The notes below the pieces were generated by a model. That model ran no database searches, was not told the origin of the DNA, and saw only the letters and a program-made list of their open reading frames with translations. The position numbers and the translations under genes were made by a program. A DNA stretch of 64,000 nucleotides from Enterobacteriaceae endosymbiont of Plateumaris consimilis (GTDB lineage: Bacteria > Pseudomonadota > Gammaproteobacteria > Enterobacterales > Enterobacteriaceae), in NCBI RefSeq assembly GCF_012563145.1, contig NZ_CP046230.1, positions 325,489-389,488 of the forward strand. The letters are read 5' to 3'. Each line of letters opens with the position of its first letter. Position 1 is the first letter of the stretch. This document shows positions 53,915 through 64,000 of the stretch, piece after piece.

Positions 53915-53963
53915 TTTATAGATAAGATTTTAAATAATATTTTACACAAATCTTATCTATAAA
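53915..53963. terminator. Bidirectional hairpin between htpG and mrcA
   Basis: A perfect 16-bp stem pairs 53915-53930 with 53948-53963 around a 17-base loop. It fills most of the 90 bp between the convergent stops of htpG and mrcA. It contains two G-C pairs, and flanking T/A runs allow termination in both directions. Confidence 0.65.
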
Positions 53964-53998
53964 TAAAATTTTCATATATTAATTATAAATATTATTTA

Positions 53999-54865
53999 TT
54001 ATTTTATTTTTGTAAAATTTTTTATATTTATTATTTTAATGTTTAATATATTATTATTATGTAACGTTATAATTATTTTTTTAAAATTTAATTTATATTG
54101 ATTTAAATTATGATTTATAATTGGTGTATTTTTTGCTTTATTATATTCTTTTTGTGTAATTATATTTTTATATAACATTCTATCTAAAACTAAATTTCTT
54201 CTTTTTTTTGTTTTTTCTATAGATGTTATAGGATTATAAACAGATGGATTTTTAGGTAATCCTGCTAAAATAGCTATTTCACTTAATGTTAATTGATTTA
54301 ATTTTTTATTAAAATATATTCTAGATGCTTCAACTATTCCATAAGTATTTTGTCCTAAATAAGTTTTATTTAAATATAATTCAAGAATATTTTTTTTAGA
54401 TAGATATTGTTCTATTTTTATGGCTAATAATATTTCTTTTATTTTTCTTATAAAACTTTTTTTAGGATTAAGAAAAAAATTACGTGCTAATTGTTGAGTT
54501 ATAGTACTACCTCCTTGGGTTATATGTCCTGATATAATTAAATTCATTAGTGCTCTAAAAATAGCTTCTATATCAAATCCATGATGACTATAAAATCTAT
54601 TATCTTCAATAGCAATAAAAGCTTGTATAATTTTTTTTGGAATATGATTTATTGAAATATAGTTAGAATAATTTACATTAAAATTTATTATAGGTATTGT
54701 ATTTTGACAAATAATAACAGGAAATTGTACTTGCATTTGTTTTATATTTGTTATATTTGGTAAATTATTTATAGTTTGATTTAAAAAAAAATATGAATAA
54801 ATAGTGATAAATATCATTATTATTAATAATGAATACTTTCTAGAGAAAAAATTATTAAATTTCAT
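53999..54865 (-). CDS. mrcA: PBP1A reduced to a GT51 peptidoglycan glycosyltransferase
   Basis: 288 residues, against 850 for E. coli PBP1A. A membrane anchor lies at about residues 10-28. The GT51 domain is complete: IEDNRFYSHHG with the catalytic Glu at 87, QGGSTITQQLARNFFLNP (117-134), KIKEILLAIKIE, and LELYLNKTYLG (161-171). The reading frame ends about 45 residues after this domain. No transpeptidase sequence follows, since only 90 bp remain before htpG. Divergent orientation to aroK matches E. coli mrcA, so this is a truncated PBP1A rather than mtgA. It can plausibly polymerise glycan but not crosslink it. Confidence 0.92.
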   Translation of the reverse strand: MKFNNFFSRKYSLLIIMIFITIYSYFFLNQTINNLPNITNIKQMQVQFPVIICQNTIPIINFNVNYSNYISINHIPKKIIQAFIAIEDNRFYSHHGFDIEAIFRALMNLIISGHITQGGSTITQQLARNFFLNPKKSFIRKIKEILLAIKIEQYLSKKNILELYLNKTYLGQNTYGIVEASRIYFNKKLNQLTLSEIAILAGLPKNPSVYNPITSIEKTKKRRNLVLDRMLYKNIITQKEYNKAKNTPIINHNLNQYKLNFKKIIITLHNNNILNIKIINIKNFTKIK

Positions 54866-55125
54866 TTAATATTTAAACTATATATGAAATATATAATTAA
54901 TAATATATGATAAATTTAGTTTTTATTAAATATATATATTTATTTAAATAATTATTTACTATTGAAAAAATTAAATTTATGATTTAACTTTGAGTTAAAT
55001 TATAAATTTAATTAAAAATAAAAAATTTAATATAAACAAATTTATAAAAATTAACATTAAAATTATATATAATATATATATTTAAAAATTTATTAACAAT
55101 AATTTAAATTATTAATACTAAGAAA

Positions 55126-55650
55126 ATGGCAGAAAAAAGAAATATATTTTTAATAGGTCCTATGGGAGCAGGAAAAAGTACAATTGGACGTCAATTAGCT
55201 AATCAATTAAATATGGAATTTTTTGATTCTGATGAAGAAATTGAACGTCGTACTGGAGCTGATATAAATTGGGTTTTTGATGTAGAAGGAGAATTAGGAT
55301 TTAGAAAACGTGAAAAAAAAATTATTAATGAAATTACTACTAAAAAAGGAATTATTTTAGCTACAGGTGGAGGTTCTATAACATCTAAAGAAACACGTAA
55401 ATATTTATCATCTAGAGGAATAGTTATTTATTTAAAAACTACTATAGAAAAACAATTAATACGTACTCAAAGAGATAAAAAACGACCTTTATTAAATAAT
55501 AAAAATAAACCTGCTATAGAAATTTTACAAAATTTAGCTAAAGAAAGAAATCCTTTATATAAAGAAATAGCTGATATTATTATTAAAACAGATAAACAAA
55601 ATGCTAAAATTGTTACCAATCAACTTATTAACTTATTAGAAAAAAATTAA
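55126..55650 (+). CDS. aroK: Shikimate kinase I
   Basis: 174 residues (E. coli 173). Phosphorylates shikimate on the way to chorismate. The P-loop is GPMGAGKST (11-19), [13 protein letters not shown] binds magnesium and shikimate, and LATGGGS near residue 78 is the shikimate-contacting motif. The Arg lid is QRDKKRPLL. It begins [19 protein letters not shown], almost identical to E. coli. First gene of aroK-aroB-rpe-trpS, with hofQ-region genes upstream lost; it is divergent from mrcA. Confidence 0.98.
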   Translation: MAEKRNIFLIGPMGAGKSTIGRQLANQLNMEFFDSDEEIERRTGADINWVFDVEGELGFRKREKKIINEITTKKGIILATGGGSITSKETRKYLSSRGIVIYLKTTIEKQLIRTQRDKKRPLLNNKNKPAIEILQNLAKERNPLYKEIADIIIKTDKQNAKIVTNQLINLLEKN

Positions 55651-55677
55651 TATTTAATAATATTTTAAGGAATTAGT

Positions 55678-56778
55678 ATGATAGATACTATTTTAGTAAA
55701 AACAAAAAAACATAATTATCCTATTACAATAGGCTTTAATTTATTTGATACACCATATTTATTTAGTAGTTTTAAATATGGTGATCAAACAATGATTATT
55801 ACTAATCAAAAAATATTTACTCTTTATTTTAAAAAATTATCTGATATATTAAAAAATATTGGTATAAAAGTAGATTATATTATTTTACCAGATGGTGAAA
55901 AATATAAAACATTAACTACAATGAATATTATTTATTCATCTTTATTAAAAAAATTACATAATAGAGATACTACATTAATTTCTTTAGGTGGTGGTGTAAT
56001 TGGTGATATGACTGGTTTTGCCGCATCTAATTATCAAAGAGGAGTGAAATTAATACACATTCCAACTACTTTATTATCTCAAGTAGACGCCTCTATAGGT
56101 GGTAAGACTGCTGTTAATCATCGTTTAGGCAAAAACATGATAGGAAGTTTTTATCAACCTAATTCTGTTATAATTGATTTAAATTATTTAAATACATTAT
56201 CGAAAAGAGAATTTTCTTCAGGAATGGCAGAAGTTATTAAATATAGTATTATATTTGATAATATTTTTTTTGACTGGTTAGAAAAAAATATTGAAAAATT
56301 ATTAAATTTAGATAAACAATCTATAAATTATTGTGTTTATAAATGTTGTGTATTTAAATCTAAAATTGTTTCTAAAGATGAAAATGAAAACAATCAAAGA
56401 GTTTTATTAAATTTAGGACATACTTATGGACATGCAATTGAGTCAGAAATCAATTATGATGGTACGTGGTTACATGGAGAAGCAATATCAGTTGGTATAA
56501 TTATGGCATGTATAACTGCAGAAAAATTGAATTTATTTAATAAACATGATACATTGAGAATAATAAATTTACTAAAAAAATGTAATTTACCAGTTCAAAA
56601 TCCTAAATTCATGAATACAAAAAAATATTTAAAATATATGTTTTTAGATAAAAAAGTTCATAATAATAAAATTAATTTAGTTATACCTATAAAAATAGGA
56701 AAAGTAATAATAAGTAATAATATTAATAAAGATGTTATTTCTGATTCAATTAAACAATCTAAAAATTTAATAATATAA
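55678..56778 (+). CDS. aroB: 3-dehydroquinate synthase
   Basis: 366 residues (E. coli 362). Makes dehydroquinate from DAHP, the second step of the shikimate pathway, using NAD and zinc. The NAD loop is SLGGGVIGDMTGFAAS, followed by PTTLLSQVDASIGGKTAVN and KNMIGSFYQP. The zinc and catalytic residues lie in MAEVIKYSI, NLGHTYGHAIE and WLHGEAISVG. AAGGA precedes the ATG. It follows aroK by 27 bp. damX and dam, next in E. coli, have been deleted. Confidence 0.98.
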   Translation: MIDTILVKTKKHNYPITIGFNLFDTPYLFSSFKYGDQTMIITNQKIFTLYFKKLSDILKNIGIKVDYIILPDGEKYKTLTTMNIIYSSLLKKLHNRDTTLISLGGGVIGDMTGFAASNYQRGVKLIHIPTTLLSQVDASIGGKTAVNHRLGKNMIGSFYQPNSVIIDLNYLNTLSKREFSSGMAEVIKYSIIFDNIFFDWLEKNIEKLLNLDKQSINYCVYKCCVFKSKIVSKDENENNQRVLLNLGHTYGHAIESEINYDGTWLHGEAISVGIIMACITAEKLNLFNKHDTLRIINLLKKCNLPVQNPKFMNTKKYLKYMFLDKKVHNNKINLVIPIKIGKVIISNNINKDVISDSIKQSKNLII

Positions 56779-56822
56779 AATTTTTTTAATATATATAATG
56801 ATTATATTTGTAAATATACAAA

Positions 56823-57497
56823 ATGAATAAGTATTTTATTGCTGCATCTATTTTATCAGCTAATTTTTCTTATTTAGGAAAAGAAATTAATGATGTTATT
56901 ATAGCTGGAGTAGATATAATACATTTCGATATTATGGATAACCATTATGTTCCTAATTTAACTATAGGACCATTAGTATTAAAATCATTAAGAGATTACG
57001 GTATTACAAATCTTATTGATGTACATTTAATGACTAAACCAGTTGATAATTTAATTATTTCTTGTGCACAAGCTGGAGCAGATTATATTACTTTTCATCC
57101 AGAATGTTCATATCATATTGATCGTAGTATTTCTTTAATAAAAGAATATGGTTGTAAAGCAGGATTAGCTTTTAATCCTTCTACTTCATTAGATTATTTA
57201 AATTATATAATAGATAAATTAGATATGATTTTAATCATGTCAGTAAATCCTGGATTTGCAGGACAAAAATTTATTCCTAAAATTTTTAACAAAATTATTG
57301 AAACAAGAAAAATAATTAATCAAAAAAAAAAAAATATATTACTATCAGTTGATGGAGGTATAAATATAAAAAATATAAATAAAATAATTAGTTCTGGAGC
57401 TAATGTACTAGTATTAGGTTCAACTATATTTAAAAATGTTTTATCTTATAGAGAAATAATTGAACAAATTAAAATAAAATTAAATAATATAATATAA
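56823..57497 (+). CDS. rpe: Ribulose-phosphate 3-epimerase
   Basis: 224 residues (E. coli 225). TIM-barrel metalloenzyme interconverting ribulose-5-phosphate and xylulose-5-phosphate in the pentose phosphate pathway. SILSANF, HFDIMDNHYVPNLTIGP, DVHLM and MSVNPGFAGQKF are conserved, as is SVDGGI near 175. A 12-A run (57322-57333) lies inside the frame, encoding a Gln-Lys-Lys-Lys stretch. No Shine-Dalgarno sequence is visible. gph, between rpe and trpS in E. coli, is absent. Confidence 0.97.
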   Translation: MNKYFIAASILSANFSYLGKEINDVIIAGVDIIHFDIMDNHYVPNLTIGPLVLKSLRDYGITNLIDVHLMTKPVDNLIISCAQAGADYITFHPECSYHIDRSISLIKEYGCKAGLAFNPSTSLDYLNYIIDKLDMILIMSVNPGFAGQKFIPKIFNKIIETRKIINQKKKNILLSVDGGINIKNINKIISSGANVLVLGSTIFKNVLSYREIIEQIKIKLNNII

Positions 57498-57553
57498 TAA
57501 TATTAAAAATTTATATTTTGATTATCTTTTAACTTTAAAAATAAAAATATTAT

Positions 57554-58570
57554 ATGTTAATCAAAAAAACAGTATTTAGTGCTATTCAACCTACAGGTAA
57601 TATAACAATTGGAAATTATATAGGTGCATTACAACAATGGAATCAAATTCAAAAAAAATATTTCTGTATTTATTGTATTGCAGATTTGCATTCCTTAACT
57701 ATATATCAAAAACCAAATATTTTAAATAAAAATATTTTAGACACGCTAGCTATTTTTTTAGCATGTGATATTGACCCAAATAAAAATATTATTTTTATAC
57801 AATCACATGTTCCTCAACATACACAATTAAGTTGGATATTAAATTGTTTTACTTATTTTGGTGAATTAAAAAGAATGATTCAATTTAAGGAAAAAATATT
57901 ATTTTTAAAAAAAAATAATAATATTAATATTGGATTATTTAATTATCCTATATTAATGGCTGCTGATATTTTATTATATCAAACAAATAAAGTTCCAGTA
58001 GGAAAAGATCAAATTCAACATATTGAAATAGCTAGAAAAATAGCTATAAGATTTAATTCTATTTATGGAAAAAACATATTTACAATACCAGAAAAAATTA
58101 TTAATCCTAATAAAGGATCATGCATAATGTCATTATTAAATCCTTTCAAAAAAATGTCTAAATCTGATTCAAATTCTAATAATATTATTAATTTATTTGA
58201 TAATAATGACATGATTACAAAAAAAATCAATAATGCTGTTACTGATTCTGATATTCCCCCTAGAATTATATATGATAAAATTAATAAACCAGGAATTTCT
58301 AATTTACTTAGTATATTATCTAATATAACTAATAATTCTATTAAAAATTTAGAAAGAGAATTTAAAGGTAAAATTTATAATGATTTAAAAAAATCTGTAA
58401 TAAAAAACCTATGTATATTTTTACATACATTTCAAAAAAAATATTATAAATATAGAGAAAATAAAAAATTATTAAATAATATTATTGTTAACGGATCTAA
58501 TCAAGCTCAAAAATTAGCAAAAATTACATTAAATAATATTAATAATCTTATTGGATTATACAATAAATAA
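57554..58570 (+). CDS. trpS: Tryptophanyl-tRNA synthetase
   Basis: 338 residues (E. coli 334). Class I synthetase charging tRNA-Trp. The HIGH-equivalent is TIGN (18-21) after SAIQPTGN, and KKMSKSDSN is the second signature. LMAADILLYQTNKVPVGKDQ, the tryptophan-site segment, is intact. The C-terminal third is divergent. It is the last gene of aroK-aroB-rpe-trpS and ends 30 bp from the convergent crp. Confidence 0.97.
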   Translation: MLIKKTVFSAIQPTGNITIGNYIGALQQWNQIQKKYFCIYCIADLHSLTIYQKPNILNKNILDTLAIFLACDIDPNKNIIFIQSHVPQHTQLSWILNCFTYFGELKRMIQFKEKILFLKKNNNINIGLFNYPILMAADILLYQTNKVPVGKDQIQHIEIARKIAIRFNSIYGKNIFTIPEKIINPNKGSCIMSLLNPFKKMSKSDSNSNNIINLFDNNDMITKKINNAVTDSDIPPRIIYDKINKPGISNLLSILSNITNNSIKNLEREFKGKIYNDLKKSVIKNLCIFLHTFQKKYYKYRENKKLLNNIIVNGSNQAQKLAKITLNNINNLIGLYNK

Positions 58571-58600
58571 TTTTTATAAAATATTTTTATAATATAAATT

Positions 58601-59233
58601 CTAACGAGTACCATAAACGACAATTGTTTTTCCATGGGCATAAATCAAATTTTGATCTTTGAGAATTTTAAATATACGTCCTACTGTTTCTCTTGAACAA
58701 CCAACTATCTTACCAATTTCTTGTCTAGTAATTTTAATTTGCATTCCATTAGGATGAGTAATTGCATCAGGACTTCTAGCTAAATTTAATAATGTTTTTA
58801 CTATTCTATCACTTACATCTAAAAAAGCTAAATTACTTACTTTTTTTGATGTAATTTGTAATCTATTAGCGATTTGAGCAGAAATTTTCATAACAATATC
58901 ATAATTAATTTTAATTAAATTATAAAAATTTTTATAAGATATCTCTGCTAGTTCACAATCTGTTTTTAATTTTACCCATGCAGTACGTTTATGATGATGA
59001 AGAAAAATTCCTAATTCTCCTACAAAATCACCTTTATTTAAATAACTAAGAATAATTTCTTTTCCTTTATTATTTTTAATTAAAACTACAACACTACCAT
59101 TTAATATATAATATAAATTATTTGCTATATCACCTTTATTTATTAAAATAGTTTTAGCCGAATATTTATTAATCTGACAATAAGAAAGAAACCATTCTAA
59201 AGTAGGATCTTTTTGTGGTTTTAAAACTACCAT
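58601..59233 (-). CDS. crp: cAMP receptor protein Crp
   Basis: 210 residues, the same as E. coli and strongly conserved. A dimeric global regulator. In E. coli mature numbering the cAMP contacts are E72 in GEL, R82, T127 and S128, with S83 changed to Thr. The recognition helix SRETVGR (R180, E181, R185) is identical. Activating region 1 keeps A156, T158, H159 and G162. Activating region 2 has changed: H19 to Gln, H21 to Asn, K101 to Asn. So DNA binding and class I activation look functional, class II through AR2 does not. Whether cyaA exists is unknown. It is the only DNA-binding regulator seen. Confidence 0.98.
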   Translation of the reverse strand: MVVLKPQKDPTLEWFLSYCQINKYSAKTILINKGDIANNLYYILNGSVVVLIKNNKGKEIILSYLNKGDFVGELGIFLHHHKRTAWVKLKTDCELAEISYKNFYNLIKINYDIVMKISAQIANRLQITSKKVSNLAFLDVSDRIVKTLLNLARSPDAITHPNGMQIKITRQEIGKIVGCSRETVGRIFKILKDQNLIYAHGKTIVVYGTR

Positions 59234-59418
59234 TAATTATCCTTTATTATTTATATATTTAATTATAATCTTATTATTTATATTCAATATATAATAGAAT
59301 ATATTATTAAATATAACAAATATTAAAAAAAATATATATAGTATATATAAATATTATTTCTAACAAAATATATAATTTATAATTTTTTATTAATAAAAAT
59401 ATAATGTGGAATTATAAT

Positions 59419-60342
59419 ATGAAATATTTTAATACAGAAAAAAAAGAATATATAGATAAATTTTTTAATAAATCATTTAGTAAATGTAATATCTCATTTG
59501 AAATTTTTCCTCCTTCTGATTGCAAAATAGAATCAAAATTTTGGATTTTAATTCAAACTTTAATAAAATTTAAACCAAAATTTATTTCTATAACATACAG
59601 AAATATTAATAACTCTTATAATAATAAAACTTATAATATTGTAAAAAAAATTCAAAAATATACTAATATAGAATTAGCTCCTCATATAACATGTATTAAT
59701 CTAAAAAATAATGAATTATATAATTTAGCAAAAAAATATTGGAAAAATGGAATAAAACATGTTATTGCATTAAGAGGAGATAAAACGAAATTTAATAACA
59801 ATATTAATTCTTTAATATATGCTTCTGATTTAGTTTATTTTTTAAAAAAGATAGCAAATTTTAATATTACAGTAGCAGCATATCCTGAAATACACCCAGA
59901 ATCTAAAAATATTAAAGAAGATTTAGTTAATTTAAAAAGAAAAATAGATGCTGGTGCTACAAGAGCTATTACACAATTTTTTTTTAATATAGAAACCTAT
60001 CTTACTTTTCGTGATAAATGTATATCTCAAGGAATAAATATAGAAATTATTCCAGGAATATTACCTATTACTAATTTTATTCAACTAAAGAAAATTATAA
60101 AAATTACAAATATTAAAATACCTGATTTTATAAATAACATGTTCCAGAATTTAAATGGACAAGATGAAAAAATATGTAAATTACTAGGAAGTTTTATTGC
60201 TATAGAAATGATAAGAAGACTTAAAAATGAAGGAGTGAACCATTTTCATTTTTATACTTTAAATAAATTAGAAATAGTTTATGCTATTTGTCTTTATTTA
60301 GGTATTAAACCCAATGAAAATATTTTAACAAATAAAACTTAA
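59419..60342 (+). CDS. metF: 5,10-methylenetetrahydrofolate reductase
   Basis: 307 residues (E. coli 296) from the ATG at 59419. This start is preferred to the ATG at 59404 because it places the catalytic Glu at residue 28 (SFEIFPP), as in E. coli. FAD enzyme making 5-methyl-THF for methionine synthesis. Further motifs are the ITY segment, APHITCI, ALRGDKT (catalytic Asp), AAYPEIHPES, ITQFFFNIETY and EIIPGILPI. The C-terminus FHFYTLNK is intact. Retention suggests methionine or methyl-folate supply, as in nutritional symbionts. It converges with the tRNA/rRNA cluster. Confidence 0.97.
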   Translation: MKYFNTEKKEYIDKFFNKSFSKCNISFEIFPPSDCKIESKFWILIQTLIKFKPKFISITYRNINNSYNNKTYNIVKKIQKYTNIELAPHITCINLKNNELYNLAKKYWKNGIKHVIALRGDKTKFNNNINSLIYASDLVYFLKKIANFNITVAAYPEIHPESKNIKEDLVNLKRKIDAGATRAITQFFFNIETYLTFRDKCISQGINIEIIPGILPITNFIQLKKIIKITNIKIPDFINNMFQNLNGQDEKICKLLGSFIAIEMIRRLKNEGVNHFHFYTLNKLEIVYAICLYLGIKPNENILTNKT

Positions 60343-60387
60343 CTAGAATTATTTTTATAAAATATTTTGAATTAAATTAAAAACATC

Positions 60388-60461
60388 TGCTGATACTCAG
60401 AATTGAACTGAGGACCTCACCCTTACCAAGGGTGTGCTCTTACCTACTGAGCTATATCAGC
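60388..60461 (-). tRNA. thrT: tRNA-Thr (anticodon GGT)
   Basis: Complement begins GCTGATATAGCTCAGTAGG and ends TATCAGC plus A; 74 nt. The anticodon loop CTTGGTA gives GGT. CCA is not encoded (GATG follows). It is the last gene of the Thr-Tyr-Gly-Thr cluster. In E. coli this gene immediately precedes tufB; here metF lies next in the opposite direction. Confidence 0.97.
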
Positions 60462-60462
60462 A

Positions 60463-60482
60463 ACTAATAATTCATTATTAGT
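60463..60482. repeat. Small palindrome between tRNA-Gly and tRNA-Thr
   Basis: ACTAATAATTCATTATTAGT is a 9-bp inverted repeat around two central bases, abutting the mature 5' end of tRNA-Thr(GGT). It has no following T-tract in the direction of transcription, so it resembles a processing or spacer hairpin rather than a terminator. Confidence 0.35.
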
Positions 60483-60497
60483 ACTTTTTAATAAATA

Positions 60498-60568
60498 AGC
60501 AGGCAGTGGGAATTGAACCCACATCATTAGCTTGGAAGGCTAAGATAATACCATTATACGATGCCTGC
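60498..60568 (-). tRNA. glyT: tRNA-Gly (anticodon TCC)
   Basis: Complement begins GCAGGCATCGTATAATGG and ends TGCCTGC plus T; 71 nt. The anticodon loop CTTCCAA gives TCC. It is close to E. coli glyT with AT-shifted stem pairs. CCA is not encoded. Third gene of the Thr-Tyr-Gly-Thr cluster. Confidence 0.97.
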
Positions 60569-60572
60569 ATTT

Positions 60573-60654
60573 TGGTGGGAGAAGGATTCGAACCTTCGAA
60601 GTCTATGACGACAGATTTACAGTCTGCTCCCGTTAACCACTTGGGTATCCCACC
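60573..60654 (-). tRNA. tyrU: tRNA-Tyr (anticodon GTA)
   Basis: Complement begins GGTGGGATACCCAAGTGG and ends TCCCACC plus A; 82 nt with a long variable arm typical of bacterial tRNA-Tyr. The anticodon loop CTGTAAA gives GTA. CCA is not encoded. The tRNA-Gly gene follows only 4 bp after it. Confidence 0.97.
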
Positions 60655-60703
60655 ATTATAATTAAATTTTTAAAATTAGAAAATTAGTAATAATATTTTA
60701 AAC

Positions 60704-60810
<107 letters not shown>

Positions 60811-60851
60811 TATTTTATTTAATTTAAAATTAATATCTTATATAATATTTA

Positions 60852-60970
60852 ATCCTGGTATTTTCCTACTCTCACATGAGTAAATCTCATACTACCATCG
60901 GCACTACAATGTTTCACTTCTGAGTTCGGAATGGATTCAGGTGGTACCATTGCGTTATTGATACCAGGAT
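60852..60970 (-). rRNA. rrf: 5S ribosomal RNA
   Basis: Complement starts near ATCCTGGTATCAATAACGC and ends ATACCAGGAT, with these ends paired as helix I. The core CCGAACTCAGAAGTGAAAC and GCCGATGGTAGT segments match E. coli 5S. Ends are estimated to within a few bases. It lies 47 bp after 23S and 58 bp before the tRNA-Thr gene, with no obvious terminator between. Confidence 0.95.
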
Positions 60971-61002
60971 TAAAATTACTAATAATAAATAGTTATTCAA
61001 AA

Positions 61003-63968
<2,966 letters not shown>

Positions 63969-64000
63969 TCGTCTAAAATAATTTTATATTATAATTAATA

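Overview
The window is a strongly AT-rich stretch of bacterial chromosome. The protein-coding genes resemble E. coli and other Enterobacterales very closely, with many motifs and even residue numbers aligning exactly. Intergenic DNA is almost pure A/T, genes next to each other in E. coli have lost the genes between them, several proteins are shortened, and there are no insertion sequences, prophages or CRISPR arrays. This pattern fits an obligate, vertically inherited gammaproteobacterial endosymbiont, most likely of an insect (Buchnera/Blochmannia-like genome style). The genus cannot be fixed from the sequence alone.

Layout. 1-9.3 kb, minus strand: start of serC, then rodA-mrdA-holA-leuS, ybeY-miaB and a Met-Leu-Gln tRNA operon. 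9.4-14.3 kb: glnS, fldA, ybfF, pgi. 14.4-27.9 kb, minus: rlmE-ftsH-secG-tRNA-Leu-tRNA-fMet-nusA-infB-rbfA-truB-rpsO-pnp-deaD, collinear with E. coli but without folP, glmM, argG, rimP and nlpI. 28.2-46.5 kb, minus: fkpA-tusDCB-rpsL-rpsG-fusA-tuf-secE-nusG-rplKAJL-rpoBC. Here two E. coli loci are joined at a single tuf gene. 46.6-50.5 kb: asd, a secreted PLD-type nuclease, ung, rpsF-rpsR-rplI. 50.5-53.9 kb: 4.5S RNA, short dnaX, htpG. 54-60.3 kb: a PBP1A reduced to its glycosyltransferase domain, aroK-aroB-rpe-trpS, crp, metF. 60.4-64 kb, minus: tRNA Thr-Tyr-Gly-Thr after 5S and 23S rRNA; 16S lies beyond the window.

Together the genes are mainly the core of transcription, translation, ribosome assembly and tRNA modification. 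There is also a minimal elongation machinery for the cell wall (RodA, PBP2, a GT51-only enzyme, Asd for diaminopimelate) and pieces of pathways that could feed a host (aroK/aroB, metF, asd, serC). Crp is the only recognisable DNA-binding regulator.

I did not find a clearly new multi-gene system. The most notable signals are: a leucyl-tRNA synthetase whose editing domain has lost its catalytic motifs; a transpeptidase-less PBP1A; a Crp that keeps its cAMP, DNA and AR1 residues but has lost all three basic or histidine AR2 residues checked; a uracil-DNA glycosylase altered at its intercalating leucine; a tuf-tuf fusion of two operons; a tRNA-Thr whose leader and trailer are perfectly complementary; a retained secreted nuclease; perfect palindromes at convergent gene ends; and long in-frame poly(A) tracts.
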